A program made the position numbers and the translations under genes. This document shows, piece by piece, positions 44,715 through 57,285 of a stretch of DNA of 64,000 nt; the stretch's first letter is position 1; the number at the start of each line of letters is the position of its first letter. The notes beneath the pieces are model-generated. The model was not told the DNA's origin and ran no database searches. It worked only from the letters and a program-made list of their open reading frames with translations. The stretch comes from Aquitalea sp. LB_tupeE (GTDB lineage: Bacteria > Pseudomonadota > Gammaproteobacteria > Burkholderiales > Chromobacteriaceae): contig NZ_JACAXB010000020.1 in NCBI RefSeq assembly GCF_013391415.1, positions 159,271 to 223,270 on the forward strand, in the 5' to 3' direction.

Positions 44715-45029
44715 TTAACGGCGTGAAACCAGCATGCCCAGCAGGAAGCCCACGCCAGCGGCAATGCCAATCGACTTCCACGGATTTTCGTGAACATAGT
44801 CGTCGGTGGCCTTGGCCGCTACCTTGGCCTTGCCAACCACCACTTTTTCAGCCTCCAGCAGGCGAGACTTGGCCAGACGGATATTCTCTGCCAGACGCTT
44901 GCGTAGTTCGCGGCCCTTTTCACCGCCTTCGTCACCCGCTGCACCCAGCAGGTCCTCGGTACTGGACAGTACCTGACGAACGTCATCCAGCAGTTGTTCT
45001 TTTTCCTGATTCAGTGCGGCATCGGACAT
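44715..45029 (-). CDS. ElaB/YqjD family protein (DUF883)
   Basis: 104 residues. A helical N-terminal half (EQLLDDVRQVLSSTEDLL) and a C-terminal membrane anchor GIAAGVGFLLGMLVSRR match the ElaB/YqjD/YgaM family, inner-membrane proteins that in E. coli bind ribosomes in stationary phase. The ATG at 45029 has GAGGAAATC upstream, so the longer frame to 45194 is rejected. First gene of a three-gene operon. Confidence 0.88.
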   Translation of the reverse strand: MSDAALNQEKEQLLDDVRQVLSSTEDLLGAAGDEGGEKGRELRKRLAENIRLAKSRLLEAEKVVVGKAKVAAKATDDYVHENPWKSIGIAAGVGFLLGMLVSRR

Positions 45030-45462
45030 GGTGATTTCCTCGATGAAATTGAAACGGGTAAAAAAAATCAGACTGCAATGCAGAAGGGATGGTTCCCTGC
45101 ATAGACTACGCCCTTTGACCGTATCAGTGGTACGCCAGTCAGTCAAATGCTGGCGGTTTAGCTGATGCTGCGGCGCGACATATTCTGGCGACATGATGCA
45201 TGCAGGGAGAATGAAATTGTATGTACCTGAACATTGCCAAGCATGGTGACAACTTTGCTACAGATATTATTTGTTCTGTTTGCAGCTAATCAGGATAATA
45301 CATCGCCAATTTCAGGGAACTTTTCATTTGCATGCACCTTGCAAGTGAATTTGCCTGGTGACAATAAGCGTCAGCCCGCCCATGCTGCAAACCGGGCTTC
45401 TGTTGTTTGATCTGCGGCGGCTGACTTGCTGGTTTAAAGATTCCGATAGGGCCCATGGCAGC
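45030..45462. other. 433-base gap with a sigma-E-like promoter candidate
   Basis: Minus strand: GGAACC at 45096-45091 and GTCTGA at 45073-45068 with 17 bases between resemble a sigma-E (extracytoplasmic stress) promoter in the right place for the yqjD-like gene. TTGACT followed 17 bases later by TACGGT, further upstream, is a rival sigma-70 candidate. Bases 45200-45360 are AT-rich with no ORF I trust. On the plus strand AGCCCG...CGGGCT near 45371-45396 is a loose hairpin. The glycosyltransferase frame stays open upstream to 45358 but lacks a better start. Confidence 0.35.
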
Positions 45463-46230
45463 ATGACACCACTGTCCATTTATGTTCTGACCTTCAATAG
45501 CGAAAAATACTTGTCTGCCATTTTGCAGGCAGTCGCCCCTTTGGCAGATGATTTGCTGGTGGTGGACAGTGGCAGTTCCGACCAGACCGTGGCCATCGCC
45601 ACGCAGTACGGGGCACGGGTACTGCACCGTCCGTTTGATGATTTTCGCCAGCAACGTGATTTTGCCCAGCAACAGTGCCGGCATGATCACGTGTTCTTTC
45701 TGGATAGTGACGAGATTCCCAGTCCCGAGCTGGTGGCCCACATCCAGCAACTCAAGCAGAGCGGGTTCCTGCATGATGCCTATGCGATCCAGCGTGACTG
45801 GATCGTGATGGGGCGGCAGGTGCATGCGCTGTACCCGGTGGGCTGCCCGGATTTTCCGGTACGCATCATCGAGAAAAACCGGGTGAAGCTCTCCGAGCAG
45901 GCGGTACATGAAGATTTTGTCGGCTACCGCAGCCGTGGCCGGATTGAACTCCCCATCAAGCACCAAACCTTCCATTCCATGGACGAAATCAACCGCAAGC
46001 TGACGCTGTACACCAACCTGGATGCCAGCGATCTGGCGCGTTTGAGTACCCGCAAGAATTTTGCCCTGCGCCAATGGACCAGCCCGATTGGTGCGTTTTT
46101 CAAATGGTATGTGAAAAGTGGCAACTGGAAGGATGGCCGGGTGGGCCTGATTCTGGGCGTGTATGCCGCCCGCTTTGCCCATCAGAAATACAAGAAGGCC
46201 TTACAGATTAGGCGTGAGGCAGGTCTCTGA
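45463..46230 (+). CDS. family 2 glycosyltransferase (WaaE/LgtF-like, LPS core)
   Basis: 255 residues. SIYVLTFNSEKYL, VVDSGSSDQTVAIA and FLDSDEIPSPELV (DXD) define the GT-A core. FRQQRDFAQQ and EQAVHEDFVG are typical of the LPS core beta-glucosyltransferase group (WaaE/KdtX/LgtF), which adds glucose to heptose I in the cytoplasmic face of the inner membrane. No other LPS core genes are adjacent. kdsA is 8 kb away, consistent with but not proof of a shared pathway. Confidence 0.8.
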   Translation: MTPLSIYVLTFNSEKYLSAILQAVAPLADDLLVVDSGSSDQTVAIATQYGARVLHRPFDDFRQQRDFAQQQCRHDHVFFLDSDEIPSPELVAHIQQLKQSGFLHDAYAIQRDWIVMGRQVHALYPVGCPDFPVRIIEKNRVKLSEQAVHEDFVGYRSRGRIELPIKHQTFHSMDEINRKLTLYTNLDASDLARLSTRKNFALRQWTSPIGAFFKWYVKSGNWKDGRVGLILGVYAARFAHQKYKKALQIRREAGL

Positions 46231-46256
46231 TTCCAGCGCGTCGCTGTGGATTAGTA

Positions 46257-46291
46257 CATGACAAAGCCGGTCACTGACCGGCTTTGTCATG
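46257..46291. terminator. long palindrome between converging genes
   Basis: A perfect 17-base inverted repeat (CATGACAAAGCCGGTCA and its complement) around a single base lies between the glycosyltransferase and the converging yggL gene. A and T runs within the arms are short, so it is probably a bidirectional terminator. Confidence 0.7.
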
Positions 46292-46317
46292 TTTACGGGT
46301 TCAGGGCTGGCAATGTT

Positions 46318-46686
46318 TCAGACTGCCTCAAACCAGCTGTCGTCATGCCAGGCATCCAGCAGTTCGCTGACCACCGCTCTGACAACGGCAGGATAGGCAC
46401 TGACCCAGGCGTGCAGGCTGTCCCGTTGCGCCAGCGTGACACTACCGCTGGCATAGGTGGTCAGGAAGCCGCTGTTTTCATCACCACCGTAAGTCAGCCC
46501 CAGAGCCTCAACGTGTTCAATCAGGGCTGCAACATACTGTTCCCGTGCGGCTTTATCCATAGGTGCAGCAAATTGCACGGACAAGGTAAAACCGAACTCG
46601 GTGAATTCACCTGCGTGGTGTTTCTTGCGCTGGCGGCGGTTCCAGTTGGCAAGGCGGCGACGGGATGGGATGACGAGATAGTTCAT
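46318..46686 (-). CDS. yggL: YggL family protein (DUF469)
   Basis: 122 residues. RRRLANWNRRQRKKHHAGEF followed by TEFGFTLSVQF is the family signature of DUF469; in E. coli YggL is a ribosome-binding protein linked to 50S assembly. The middle AAPMDKAAREQYV and the C-terminal helix fit the usual ~110-residue length. It is monocistronic and converges on the glycosyltransferase. Confidence 0.8.
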   Translation of the reverse strand: MNYLVIPSRRRLANWNRRQRKKHHAGEFTEFGFTLSVQFAAPMDKAAREQYVAALIEHVEALGLTYGGDENSGFLTTYASGSVTLAQRDSLHAWVSAYPAVVRAVVSELLDAWHDDSWFEAV

Positions 46687-46759
46687 TATTGACCTTTAAT
46701 GATGGCCAGGCCGCTATCTGTGGCACCGGCAAAATGCAATGATGGGCCGATTATAAAGA

Positions 46760-46782
46760 AAAAGCCCGGTTTCCCGGGCCTT
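46760..46782 (-). terminator. rho-independent terminator of guaA
   Basis: On the minus strand GCCCGG-GAAA-CCGGGC is followed by a T run, about 140 bases after the guaA stop. Between them, an AT-rich stretch (46830-46918) has the repeats CACTCAA...TTGAGTG and GTTTAA...TTAAAC. Confidence 0.75.
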
Positions 46783-46918
46783 TAGATGGCAGGCTTGCTG
46801 TCCACATTCTGTCCAAGCAGCTTGGTCAGCAAAGCGATTTAGAGCAAAATTTTTCAGAACCTTAGCACTCAACAAAAATTGATTGAGTGGTGTTTAACTG
46901 TTTGATATTAAACTGATT

Positions 46919-48496
46919 TTATTCCCACTCAATCGTTGCCGGCGGTTTGCCCGACACATCGTAAACCACGCGGTTGATGCCGCGTACTTCGTTGATGATG
47001 CGGTTGGACGCGCGGCCCAGCAGGGAATACGGCAGTTCTGCCCAGTGGGCGGTCATGAAGTCGCTGGTGACGACGGCACGCAGGGCAACCACGTAGTCGT
47101 AGGTGCGGCCATCGCCCATCACGCCAACGGATTTGACCGGCAGGAACACCGCGAAGGCTTGGCTGGTGAGGTCGTACCAGTTTTTGCCGGTTTTCTCGTC
47201 CACGGTATTGCGCAGTTCCTCAATGAAAATGGCGTCGGCCTGGCGCAGCAGGTCGGCGTATTCCATTTTCACTTCGCCCAGGATACGCACACCCAGGCCC
47301 GGGCCCGGGAAGGGGTGACGGTACACCATGTCGTGCGGCAGGCCCAGCGCCACGCCCAGTTGACGCACTTCGTCCTTGAATAGCTCGCGCAGCGGTTCCA
47401 GCAGCTTGAGGTTCATGTCTTCCGGCAGGCCGCCCACATTGTGGTGGCTCTTGATGGTGTGGGCCTTTTTGGTCTTGGCACCGGCGGACTCGATCACGTC
47501 CGGGTAGATGGTGCCCTGGGCCAGCCACTTGGCATTGGTCAGCTTGTTGGATTCAGCCTGGAATACTTCCACGAATTCGCCGCCGATGATTTTGCGTTTC
47601 TTTTCCGGATCGGTTTCGCCAGCCAGTTTGCTCATGAACTGTTCGGTGGCATCCACGTGGATGACCTTTACGCCCAGGTTCTGCGCAAACATTTCCATCA
47701 CCATCTTGCCTTCGTTCAGGCGCAACAGGCCGTGATCAACGAAAACGCAGGTCAGTTGCGGGCCGATGGCACGGTGAATCAGCGCAGCGGCAACAGAGCT
47801 GTCCACGCCGCCGGACAGGCCGAGGATGACTTCTTCATCACCGACTTGTTCACGGATTTTCTTCACCGCTTCGTCGATGTAGTTGGGCATGGTCCAGCTG
47901 GGAATGGCACCTGCCACGTGCAGCACAAAGCGATGGATCATTTCGGTGCCGCGCTTGGTGTGGGTGACTTCCGGGTGGAACTGCACGCCGTAGAAGCCGC
48001 GGTCTTCATCGGCCATGGCGGCGATGGGGCAGGACGGGGTTTCGGCAATTACATGGAAGCCGGCTGGCAGGGCGGTCACCTTGTCGCCATGGCTCATCCA
48101 CACGTCCAGGAAGCCGTTGCCGGCGTCGTCAACGTGGTCTTGCAGGCCTTCCAGCAGTTTGGAGTGGTGACGGGCCTGGATCTGGGCGTAGCCGAATTCA
48201 CGTTTGTCGCCAGCTTCCACTTTGCCGCCCAGGCTTTGCGCCATGAACTGCATGCCGTAGCAGATGCCCAGTACCGGGATGCCCAGTTCGAACAGCGCCG
48301 GGTCCGCCTGGTAGTCGGATTCGTATACCGAGTTGGGGCCGCCGGACAGGATGATGGCTTTGGGGCCGAATGCACGGATTTCTTCAATCGGCATGTCAAA
48401 CGAATGAAGCTCACAGTAGACGTGAGCTTCGCGTACGCGGCGGGCAATCAACTGGGTAACTTGAGAGCCGAAGTCGAGAATGAGGATCTTGTCCAT
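46919..48496 (-). CDS. guaA: GMP synthase (glutamine-hydrolysing)
   Basis: 525 residues, standard for GuaA. An N-terminal class I glutamine amidotransferase (Cys in LGICYGMQF, His-x-Glu in QFHPEVTHT) passes ammonia to the ATP-pyrophosphatase domain (P-loop [12 protein letters not shown]); the C-terminal dimerisation domain ends in TIEWE. It converts XMP to GMP. AAGGACAGG precedes the ATG at 48496. guaB is not next to it. Confidence 0.97.
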   Translation of the reverse strand: MDKILILDFGSQVTQLIARRVREAHVYCELHSFDMPIEEIRAFGPKAIILSGGPNSVYESDYQADPALFELGIPVLGICYGMQFMAQSLGGKVEAGDKREFGYAQIQARHHSKLLEGLQDHVDDAGNGFLDVWMSHGDKVTALPAGFHVIAETPSCPIAAMADEDRGFYGVQFHPEVTHTKRGTEMIHRFVLHVAGAIPSWTMPNYIDEAVKKIREQVGDEEVILGLSGGVDSSVAAALIHRAIGPQLTCVFVDHGLLRLNEGKMVMEMFAQNLGVKVIHVDATEQFMSKLAGETDPEKKRKIIGGEFVEVFQAESNKLTNAKWLAQGTIYPDVIESAGAKTKKAHTIKSHHNVGGLPEDMNLKLLEPLRELFKDEVRQLGVALGLPHDMVYRHPFPGPGLGVRILGEVKMEYADLLRQADAIFIEELRNTVDEKTGKNWYDLTSQAFAVFLPVKSVGVMGDGRTYDYVVALRAVVTSDFMTAHWAELPYSLLGRASNRIINEVRGINRVVYDVSGKPPATIEWE

Positions 48497-48561
48497 GCCT
48501 GTCCTTGGTAGGTTCCGTTGGCCCGTGGGCCTGTCGTTCAATGAGTAAATGGTTTGCCGTT

Positions 48562-48918
48562 TCAGCGCAGGTCCTGCTGATCCGGCAGGGAGCGCCAGCG
48601 TGCGCTGCGCTCCGGTATTCGGTCGCTACGCGACAGCAGCATCAGCAGACCGGCCAGTACCATGCCCAGCGACAACAGATGACTCAAGTGTAGTCCCATA
48701 TTGTCACGCAGGTAGATGGCGACGCCGGCATAGATCAGCAGCGGGCAGCTGACCAGGGTGGATTTGTTCAGCCCGTCCAGCAGGCCCAGTAGCACGCCAG
48801 CAATGAGGAGCAAGAGTGCCAGCAAGGTGCTGGTGCTGGGCAGCAGCGCTGTGCTTTTCAGAAACCAGACTGCACCCAGGCAAATCAGTGCGATGGGGAG
48901 TGCCGCACTTTTTTTCAT
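48562..48918 (-). CDS. small membrane protein of unknown function
   Basis: 118 residues with three to four hydrophobic segments ([60 protein letters not shown]) and a polar Arg-rich tail. No family recognised. It overlaps the smpB stop by four bases, so it is co-translated with smpB; 65 bases separate it from guaA. Confidence 0.72.
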   Translation of the reverse strand: MKKSAALPIALICLGAVWFLKSTALLPSTSTLLALLLLIAGVLLGLLDGLNKSTLVSCPLLIYAGVAIYLRDNMGLHLSHLLSLGMVLAGLLMLLSRSDRIPERSARWRSLPDQQDLR

Positions 48919-49370
48919 GCACCACCTCGCTGGTTTTTCATCAGGCGCTGTTTCTCACGCTGCCATTCGCGGTCTTTTTCCGAGTCACGCTTGTCGTGCA
49001 GCTTCTTGCCCTTGGCCAGTCCTACCTGGGCCTTGATATTGCCTTTGCTGTAATGCAGGTCCAGCGCCATCATGGTGTAGCCGGCACGCTCCACCTTGCC
49101 GATGAAACGGTTGATTTCAGATTGCGACATCAAGAGTTTACGCGGGCGGACCGGGTCTGGCTTGACGTGGGTTGAGGCCGACTGCAGGGCGGTGATATGG
49201 CAGCCTATCAGCCAGAATGCGCCGTTTTTCCAGTCGATATAGCTTTCTTTCAGCTGGATGCGTCCGGCACGGATGGCCTTGACCTCCCACCCTTCCAGCA
49301 CAAGCCCGGCCTCGAGTTCTTCCTCGATGAAGTAGTCATGGAAGGCTTTGCGGTTCTGGATGATGCTCAT
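48915..49370 (-). CDS. smpB: SsrA-binding protein SmpB
   Basis: 151 residues, the normal length. [34 protein letters not shown] and [20 protein letters not shown] with the basic C-terminal tail [17 protein letters not shown] are diagnostic. It brings tmRNA to stalled ribosomes. It diverges from ratA, an arrangement conserved across proteobacteria. The ssrA gene is not in the window. Confidence 0.97.
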   Translation of the reverse strand: MSIIQNRKAFHDYFIEEELEAGLVLEGWEVKAIRAGRIQLKESYIDWKNGAFWLIGCHITALQSASTHVKPDPVRPRKLLMSQSEINRFIGKVERAGYTMMALDLHYSKGNIKAQVGLAKGKKLHDKRDSEKDREWQREKQRLMKNQRGGA

Positions 49371-49548
49371 GCGCCTGAGGTTTCCGTGGCATTGAATGGG
49401 AATCGGCTATTCTAACAGAAGCTGGCCGCAGGCCAAAATTCCTGAAAATCAGCGGCTTGTCTGTTGCATGAAGGCTGGGCCGGACAGGGAGGATGGCTTT
49501 TGGTAAACTGCGGGGCTTGAACCATTTTGCACAGTGTGCGCTTGTCCC

Positions 49549-49986
49549 ATGCAGGTTGTTGAAAAGAAAGTTCTGGTTGCCCATACCCCGGCGCAAATGT
49601 TTGCGCTGGTGGACAAGGTGGAGAATTACCCGCGTTTCCTGCCCTGGTGTGCCAAGGCGGAGGAGCACTCACGCGAGGGTGATCAGCAGGTGGCCAGCCT
49701 GCATATTGATTACCTGAAAATCCGCCAGCATTTCACCACGCGCAATACCCTGCGTGACGGGGAAAGTATCCTGATGGAACTGGTGGAAGGGCCTTTCCAG
49801 CATTTGCAGGGTTTGTGGCAGTTTACGCCGCTGGGTGATTTCGGCTGCAAGGTGGAGTTCAGCTTGCGTTACGAATTTTCCAGCAAGATTCTGGAAAAAG
49901 TGATCGGCCCGGTGTTTGGCCATATTTCCGGCACGCTGGTGGATGCTTTCATCAAACATGCCGACAAGGTGTACGGCAATGACTGA
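49549..49986 (+). CDS. ratA: RatA/PasT-like START-domain protein
   Basis: 145 residues. VEKKVLVAHTPAQMFALVD and VENYPRFLPWC are the coenzyme-Q-binding/START family signature; GPFQHLQGLWQF and FKHADK-like C-terminus fit RatA/COQ10. In E. coli it has been called a ribosome-association toxin, and homologues bind ubiquinone precursors. It overlaps rnfH by eight bases and diverges from smpB. The toxin function is literature-based, not seen here. Confidence 0.9.
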   Translation: MQVVEKKVLVAHTPAQMFALVDKVENYPRFLPWCAKAEEHSREGDQQVASLHIDYLKIRQHFTTRNTLRDGESILMELVEGPFQHLQGLWQFTPLGDFGCKVEFSLRYEFSSKILEKVIGPVFGHISGTLVDAFIKHADKVYGND

Positions 49987-50284
49987 GCGGATTACGGTAG
50001 AGGTAGCCTGTGCCTTGCCGCAGCGGCAGTGCCTCATGTCGCTGGAGGTGGATACGGGGTGTACCGCCGCCGAGGCGGTGCAGCAATCCGGGATTCTGGC
50101 GCAGTTTTCCATGATAGACAGCAACAATCTCAAGCTGGGTATTTTCAGCAAGGCCATCAAGCCGGAGACAGTACTGCGGGCCGGGGACCGGGTGGAGATT
50201 TATCGCCCCTTGCAGGCGGATCCGAAGGCTGTACGGCGGCAGCGGGCGGAAGCAGGCAAGGGGATGAGCAAGGGCGGAGAGTGA
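49979..50284 (+). CDS. rnfH: RnfH/PasI family ubiquitin-fold protein
   Basis: 101 residues. RITVEVACALPQRQ, EAVQQSGI and GDRVEIYRPLQADPKAVRR are the RnfH signature of a beta-grasp protein. It overlaps ratA and forms the conserved ratA-rnfH (pasT-pasI) pair. A terminator follows directly. Confidence 0.9.
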   Translation: MTERITVEVACALPQRQCLMSLEVDTGCTAAEAVQQSGILAQFSMIDSNNLKLGIFSKAIKPETVLRAGDRVEIYRPLQADPKAVRRQRAEAGKGMSKGGE

Positions 50285-50285
50285 T

Positions 50286-50313
50286 AAAAAACCGGGGATA
50301 GCCCCGGTTTTTT
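50286..50313. terminator. rho-independent terminator of ratA-rnfH
   Basis: AACCGGGG stem, ATAG loop, CCCCGG and a T run, two bases after the rnfH stop. An A run on the other side lets it serve the converging diguanylate cyclase gene too. Confidence 0.9.
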
Positions 50314-50321
50314 GTTATCGT

Positions 50322-52115
50322 TCAGATCATCCTGTCCGGTTCGGCAGAGATGACGCGGTTCTTGCCGCTGATTTTGGCTTGATACATGGCCTGGTCGGCA
50401 CGTTCGATTACTTCGATGTCCTGTTCTCCCAGGTGCCATTTGGCAATGCCGGCACTAAAGGTGATGACCAGCCGGTCGTTATTGGCCATGAAGAAGGTGC
50501 GTGTGAGCTCGCGCTGCAGACGTTGTACCGTGTCGATGGCTTCATCCACCGGGGTGTCCGGCATCAGGAGGACGAATTCTTCCCCGCCAAAACGCGCGAC
50601 AATATCAGCAGGACGCATATTGTGCTTCATCACGTCCACCAGGTATTTCAGGGCATCATCCCCGGTCAGGTGGCCGTAGCGGTCGTTCAGTTGCTTGAAG
50701 TTGTCGACGTCGATCAGCGCGACGCTCAGGTCGCTGTTGGTGCGTTCGGCACGGCTGATTTCCCGTTGGAAGTGTTCGGCCAGGCCACGACGGTTGTAGG
50801 CACCGGTCAACTGGTCTTCCTTGACCTTGGCGCTGGCGGCTTCCAGTGCGCTTTCCAGCTCGGTGATGCGTTGCTCGGCAGCTTCTACCTGCTCACGCGC
50901 CGACAGCAGTTCGTCGCGGGAGCGGGTGAGGTCCAGCTGCATCAGTGAAGTGTCTTCCATCAGCGCGGCTACCACACTGCCAAGTTCTTCCACATTGCTG
51001 GTATTTTTCAGCTTTTCACTGTGTTTGCTGATCTTGCTGTGGAAGTCGTCGGTCGAGTCCGTCATCTGCGCCAGGCGCGAAATGAAGTGGTCAAGCAAGG
51101 TGCGCAAAGAGCTGGTGGCTTCATCCAGTGTGCTCTTGAGCATGCCTTGTTTGCGGATCACTTCCTTCAGGCTGGTTTCCAGCTGATAAACCTGCTGCAT
51201 GGACAGCGGCTGGTGCGACAGGACTTCCTGCAAGGAATGGACTTGGCCAACCAGATAGTCATCTGAGCGATTGATTTCAGCCACATTGTCCAGCAGCAGG
51301 CGCAGCAGGTTGGTCAGGCCGGATACCAGACGGCCTTCTTGCTGGGTTTGCAGTTCCAGTTTCAGCATGAAGCTGCGCAGCTTGGGCATGTAGATGTTCA
51401 GGCTGGCATCATCACTTACCTGATCAAGCTCGCGAATCAGTGCTTCCAGTGACTCACACATTTCCGGCATGCTGATCAGGCGCGGTTCCAGGCCGTGCTT
51501 GAGGGCAAAGGCCAGGGTGCGTTGCCAAAGCGGCCAGCTGTTGCTGTTGCTGGCTGGCTGGCTGGTGGATTGGGCCGGGGAGTCCGTCAGAGCGTCACCC
51601 GCGTCCAGTACCTCAATGGGGTCGCGCTGACTGGCGGGCGCACTCCAGTTGCGTACCAGGGCTGATAGCTTGAGATTGAGTTCTTCCGGCTGATTGCCGA
51701 AGTTGATCAGCACCCGTTCCAGTGCCGCTTGCTTGTGATGCTGGGGCAGATCAGGCAGGCGCAAGTCCCAGCTGCGGATCAGGTTCTGGATCAGGCTGCC
51801 CCAGGGTTGGGACAGGTTGGTCTGGCTGAGTGCCAGCTTGAGAAAATCGATGGCCAGCTGCGGCAGCAGTTCCCAACGCGATTCGTCGGTGGCCTGCTTG
51901 ATGCGCAGCAGCAGTGTCTTGGTTTGGGGCGATTCGGCCGGAATGGTTTCCAGCGCACGCAATAGCTGGGTGCCCAGCTTGTTGTCGCGCTCAATGGGTG
52001 TTTGCGTGAGCTCGTGGTAGACGCGCTCGAAATTTTCCGGTGTTGGTAGCAGTTTGCGCAGACTCAGCTGTTTGAGCGTTTCCCGTGCAACCTCTATCGG
52101 ATTTTGTGTTGTCAT
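50322..52115 (-). CDS. cytoplasmic diguanylate cyclase with long helical N-terminus
   Basis: About 597 residues with no membrane segments. Residues 1-410 are almost entirely helical, with coiled-coil parts (SRDELLSAREQVEAAEQ and EQRITELESALEAASAKV) feeding the GGDEF domain (about 420-590; GGEEF at 510-514; DVDNFKQLNDRYGH). It should make c-di-GMP. A receiver or other sensor module was not found; the helical region may bind a partner. The ATG at 52115 is used, with AGGG nine bases upstream. It lies after ftsB, at the end of the pyrG-kdsA-eno-ftsB run. Confidence 0.85.
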   Translation of the reverse strand: MTTQNPIEVARETLKQLSLRKLLPTPENFERVYHELTQTPIERDNKLGTQLLRALETIPAESPQTKTLLLRIKQATDESRWELLPQLAIDFLKLALSQTNLSQPWGSLIQNLIRSWDLRLPDLPQHHKQAALERVLINFGNQPEELNLKLSALVRNWSAPASQRDPIEVLDAGDALTDSPAQSTSQPASNSNSWPLWQRTLAFALKHGLEPRLISMPEMCESLEALIRELDQVSDDASLNIYMPKLRSFMLKLELQTQQEGRLVSGLTNLLRLLLDNVAEINRSDDYLVGQVHSLQEVLSHQPLSMQQVYQLETSLKEVIRKQGMLKSTLDEATSSLRTLLDHFISRLAQMTDSTDDFHSKISKHSEKLKNTSNVEELGSVVAALMEDTSLMQLDLTRSRDELLSAREQVEAAEQRITELESALEAASAKVKEDQLTGAYNRRGLAEHFQREISRAERTNSDLSVALIDVDNFKQLNDRYGHLTGDDALKYLVDVMKHNMRPADIVARFGGEEFVLLMPDTPVDEAIDTVQRLQRELTRTFFMANNDRLVITFSAGIAKWHLGEQDIEVIERADQAMYQAKISGKNRVISAEPDRMI

Positions 52116-52191
52116 TGACCAAACCCTGGAAGTTTTGTAGCCAGCCATAGTTATTCTTAGTTCAGGAAGGTGACGGTTTGGACTGGCTTAG

Positions 52192-52482
52192 TCAATGTTT
52201 TGTCGCAGTCGCCGGATCCAGTAATTGGAAAAATACCTCACCATTGCGAATCATACCAAGTTCGTTACGTGCTCTCTCTTCAATTGCATCGGTTCCTTGC
52301 TTCAGGTCACGAACTTCGGCATCCAGGGCTGCGTTACGGGCTATCAGCTTTTGGGTGACAGCCCGCTGTTCCTGCAGTTGCTTGTCCAGCTGCCAGACCC
52401 TGAGCCAGCTCCCCTTGCCAAACCACAAGGGCCATTGCAAGGCGATCAGCAGGGTTACCAGTGTCAGGGTCAGCCAGCGCAT
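52192..52482 (-). CDS. ftsB: cell division protein FtsB
   Basis: 96 residues: one membrane helix ([18 protein letters not shown]), then a coiled coil ([20 protein letters not shown]) and [19 protein letters not shown], the septum-initiator signature. It bridges FtsL and FtsQ at the division site. It follows eno by ten bases, the conserved betaproteobacterial order. Confidence 0.93.
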   Translation of the reverse strand: MRWLTLTLVTLLIALQWPLWFGKGSWLRVWQLDKQLQEQRAVTQKLIARNAALDAEVRDLKQGTDAIEERARNELGMIRNGEVFFQLLDPATATKH

Positions 52483-52492
52483 GGATTCAAGC

Positions 52493-53854
<1,362 letters not shown>

Positions 53855-53881
53855 CTACCACAACTCGGACTGCAACAAGAC

Positions 53882-54733
53882 TCAGAGTGAATGCTCTGGC
53901 CAGCCGCCTTGCTTGACCATACGGTCCAGCTGCTGCAGCGTGGCCAGCAGTTCTTTCATCCGCCCCAGCGGCCAGGCGTTCGGGCCATCGGACTTGGCGC
54001 AAGCCGGGTTGGGGTGGGTTTCCATGAAAATACCGGCGATACCGGCGGCAACGGCAGCACGCGCCAGGACCGGTACGAATTCGCGCTGACCACCAGAAGA
54101 GCTTCCCTGGCCACCTGGCAGCTGCACCGAGTGGGTGGCGTCATACACAACAGGACAGTTGGTTTCGCGCATGATCATCAACGAGCGCATGTCGGATACC
54201 AGATTGTTGTAGCCGAACGATACGCCACGTTCGCAGGCCATGAAACTGTCCTCGGCCAAGCCGGCTTCCTTGGCAGCTGCACGGGCTTTGTCGATGACAT
54301 TTTTCATATCGCCTGGGGCAAGAAACTGTCCCTTCTTGATGTTGACCGGCTTGCCGCATTGGGCCACGGCGCGGATGAAGTCAGTCTGGCGGCACAGGAA
54401 AGCTGGTGTCTGCAGTACATCCACCACGCTGGCAACCTGGGCGATTTCACTCTCGGCATGCACATCGGTCAAGACCGGAACGCCGATCTGGCGTTTTACT
54501 TCGTCCAGAATGCGCAGGCCTTCATCAATGCCAAAACCACGGAAGGAGTTGCCGGAGGAGCGGTTGGCCTTGTCGTAGCTCGACTTGTAGATGAAGTTGA
54601 TGCCCAGTTCGCTGGTGATTTCCTTCAACTGACCAGCGGTGTCCAGTGCCATCTGTTCGCTTTCGATGACGCAGGGGCCTGCAATCAGGAACAGAGGCTG
54701 GTTCAGGCCGACTTCGAATCCGCACAGTTTCAT
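53882..54733 (-). CDS. kdsA: 3-deoxy-D-manno-octulosonate 8-phosphate synthase
   Basis: 283 residues. [40 protein letters not shown] and [13 protein letters not shown] are KdsA signatures, and the C-terminus has [17 protein letters not shown]. It condenses phosphoenolpyruvate with arabinose 5-phosphate to make the Kdo precursor of LPS. Two bases separate it from pyrG, so they are co-transcribed. Confidence 0.97.
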   Translation of the reverse strand: MKLCGFEVGLNQPLFLIAGPCVIESEQMALDTAGQLKEITSELGINFIYKSSYDKANRSSGNSFRGFGIDEGLRILDEVKRQIGVPVLTDVHAESEIAQVASVVDVLQTPAFLCRQTDFIRAVAQCGKPVNIKKGQFLAPGDMKNVIDKARAAAKEAGLAEDSFMACERGVSFGYNNLVSDMRSLMIMRETNCPVVYDATHSVQLPGGQGSSSGGQREFVPVLARAAVAAGIAGIFMETHPNPACAKSDGPNAWPLGRMKELLATLQQLDRMVKQGGWPEHSL

Positions 54734-54735
54734 GC

Positions 54736-56388
<1,653 letters not shown>

Positions 56389-56497
56389 CTATGGGAATCC
56401 GGGATTTTAACCTGAAATCGCTTGGATTTGAACCGCCATGGCACGGCTTGTTGCAACAATGAATGCAACACTTGTCTCGTCTGATTTCAGCTTGTAC

Positions 56498-56526
56498 TCG
56501 CCAGTTTGTGGTAATTCCGTTACAAT
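56498..56526 (+). promoter_or_regulatory. likely sigma-70 promoter of rpmB-rpmG
   Basis: TCGCCA (-35, four of six), 17 bases, then TACAAT (-10, five of six). The start of transcription would be near 56533, leaving a leader of about 110 bases before rpmB. Confidence 0.5.
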
Positions 56527-56644
56527 GCGCCCCGACTGTTTCATATACGAGATCGTGCTTTCCACGGAAAGTGCGCATCATGCTTGAATCGCTGGCTTTT
56601 TTCATGGTATAAAGCCAGCTTTTACCGGTTTTGGGAGTGTTAAC

Positions 56645-56878
56645 ATGGCGCGTGTTTGCAAAGTCACCGGCAAACGTCCGATGACCGGGAACAATGTTTC
56701 CCACGCCAACAACAAGACGAAACGTCGTTTCCTGCCGAACTTGCAGTACCGCAAGTTCTGGGTAGAAAGCGAAAACCGCTGGGTGCGCCTGCGCGTATCC
56801 AACGCTGCACTGCGTACTATCGATAAAGTTGGTATCGATGTAGTGCTGGCAGATCTGCGCGCTCGTGGCGAGATCTAA
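56645..56878 (+). CDS. rpmB: 50S ribosomal protein L28
   Basis: 77 residues. [20 protein letters not shown] and [14 protein letters not shown] are the L28 signature. GGGAG precedes the ATG. Followed 34 bases later by rpmG, the universal bacterial pairing. Confidence 0.98.
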   Translation: MARVCKVTGKRPMTGNNVSHANNKTKRRFLPNLQYRKFWVESENRWVRLRVSNAALRTIDKVGIDVVLADLRARGEI

Positions 56879-56912
56879 GCGGTCCTCTAGATAGCGACAG
56901 ATAGGTAATACA

Positions 56913-57068
56913 ATGCGCGATAAAATCAAGCTTGAATCCACCGCCGGCACTGGCCACTTCTACACTACTACGAAGAACAAGCGCACGATGCCGGAAAAAA
57001 TGGAGATCAAAAAATTTGATCCCGTTGCCCGTAAACACGTTATCTACAAGGAAACCAAGCTGAAGTAA
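56913..57068 (+). CDS. rpmG: 50S ribosomal protein L33
   Basis: 51 residues read directly from the sequence: it opens [20 protein letters not shown] and ends [31 protein letters not shown] is typical. It has no zinc-binding cysteines (a C-minus paralogue). AGG lies upstream of the ATG, and a strong terminator follows. Confidence 0.96.
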   Translation: MRDKIKLESTAGTGHFYTTTKNKRTMPEKMEIKKFDPVARKHVIYKETKLK

Positions 57069-57094
57069 GCTTGATTTTCGGTAACGTCGAAGAG

Positions 57095-57126
57095 CCCTTC
57101 TCTGGTGCACGGAGAAGGGTTTTTTA
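57095..57126 (+). terminator. rho-independent terminator of rpmB-rpmG
   Basis: CCCTTCTC / GAGAAGGG stem with a nine-base loop, followed by seven T residues. Confidence 0.92.
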
Positions 57127-57190
57127 TTGCCTGTCTTTTGTGCACAACCGCTTTTCTCTTCCTGCTTTATTCTTTTTTTGATCAAATAAA

Positions 57191-57221
57191 TTTACAAAAT
57201 TTGATATTGTTGGGCTATATT
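57191..57221 (+). promoter_or_regulatory. possible promoter of the glutamine amidotransferase gene
   Basis: TTTACA and TATATT separated by 19 bases (18 if TTACAA is used) in an AT-rich stretch, about 65 bases before the ATG at 57286. Spacing is slightly long. Confidence 0.4.
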
Positions 57222-57285
57222 TTCCTTCTCTATCGCTTTGTGATCATTTTTACGGATCCAAGCCAGATTGTGCAAAGGAATAGCC

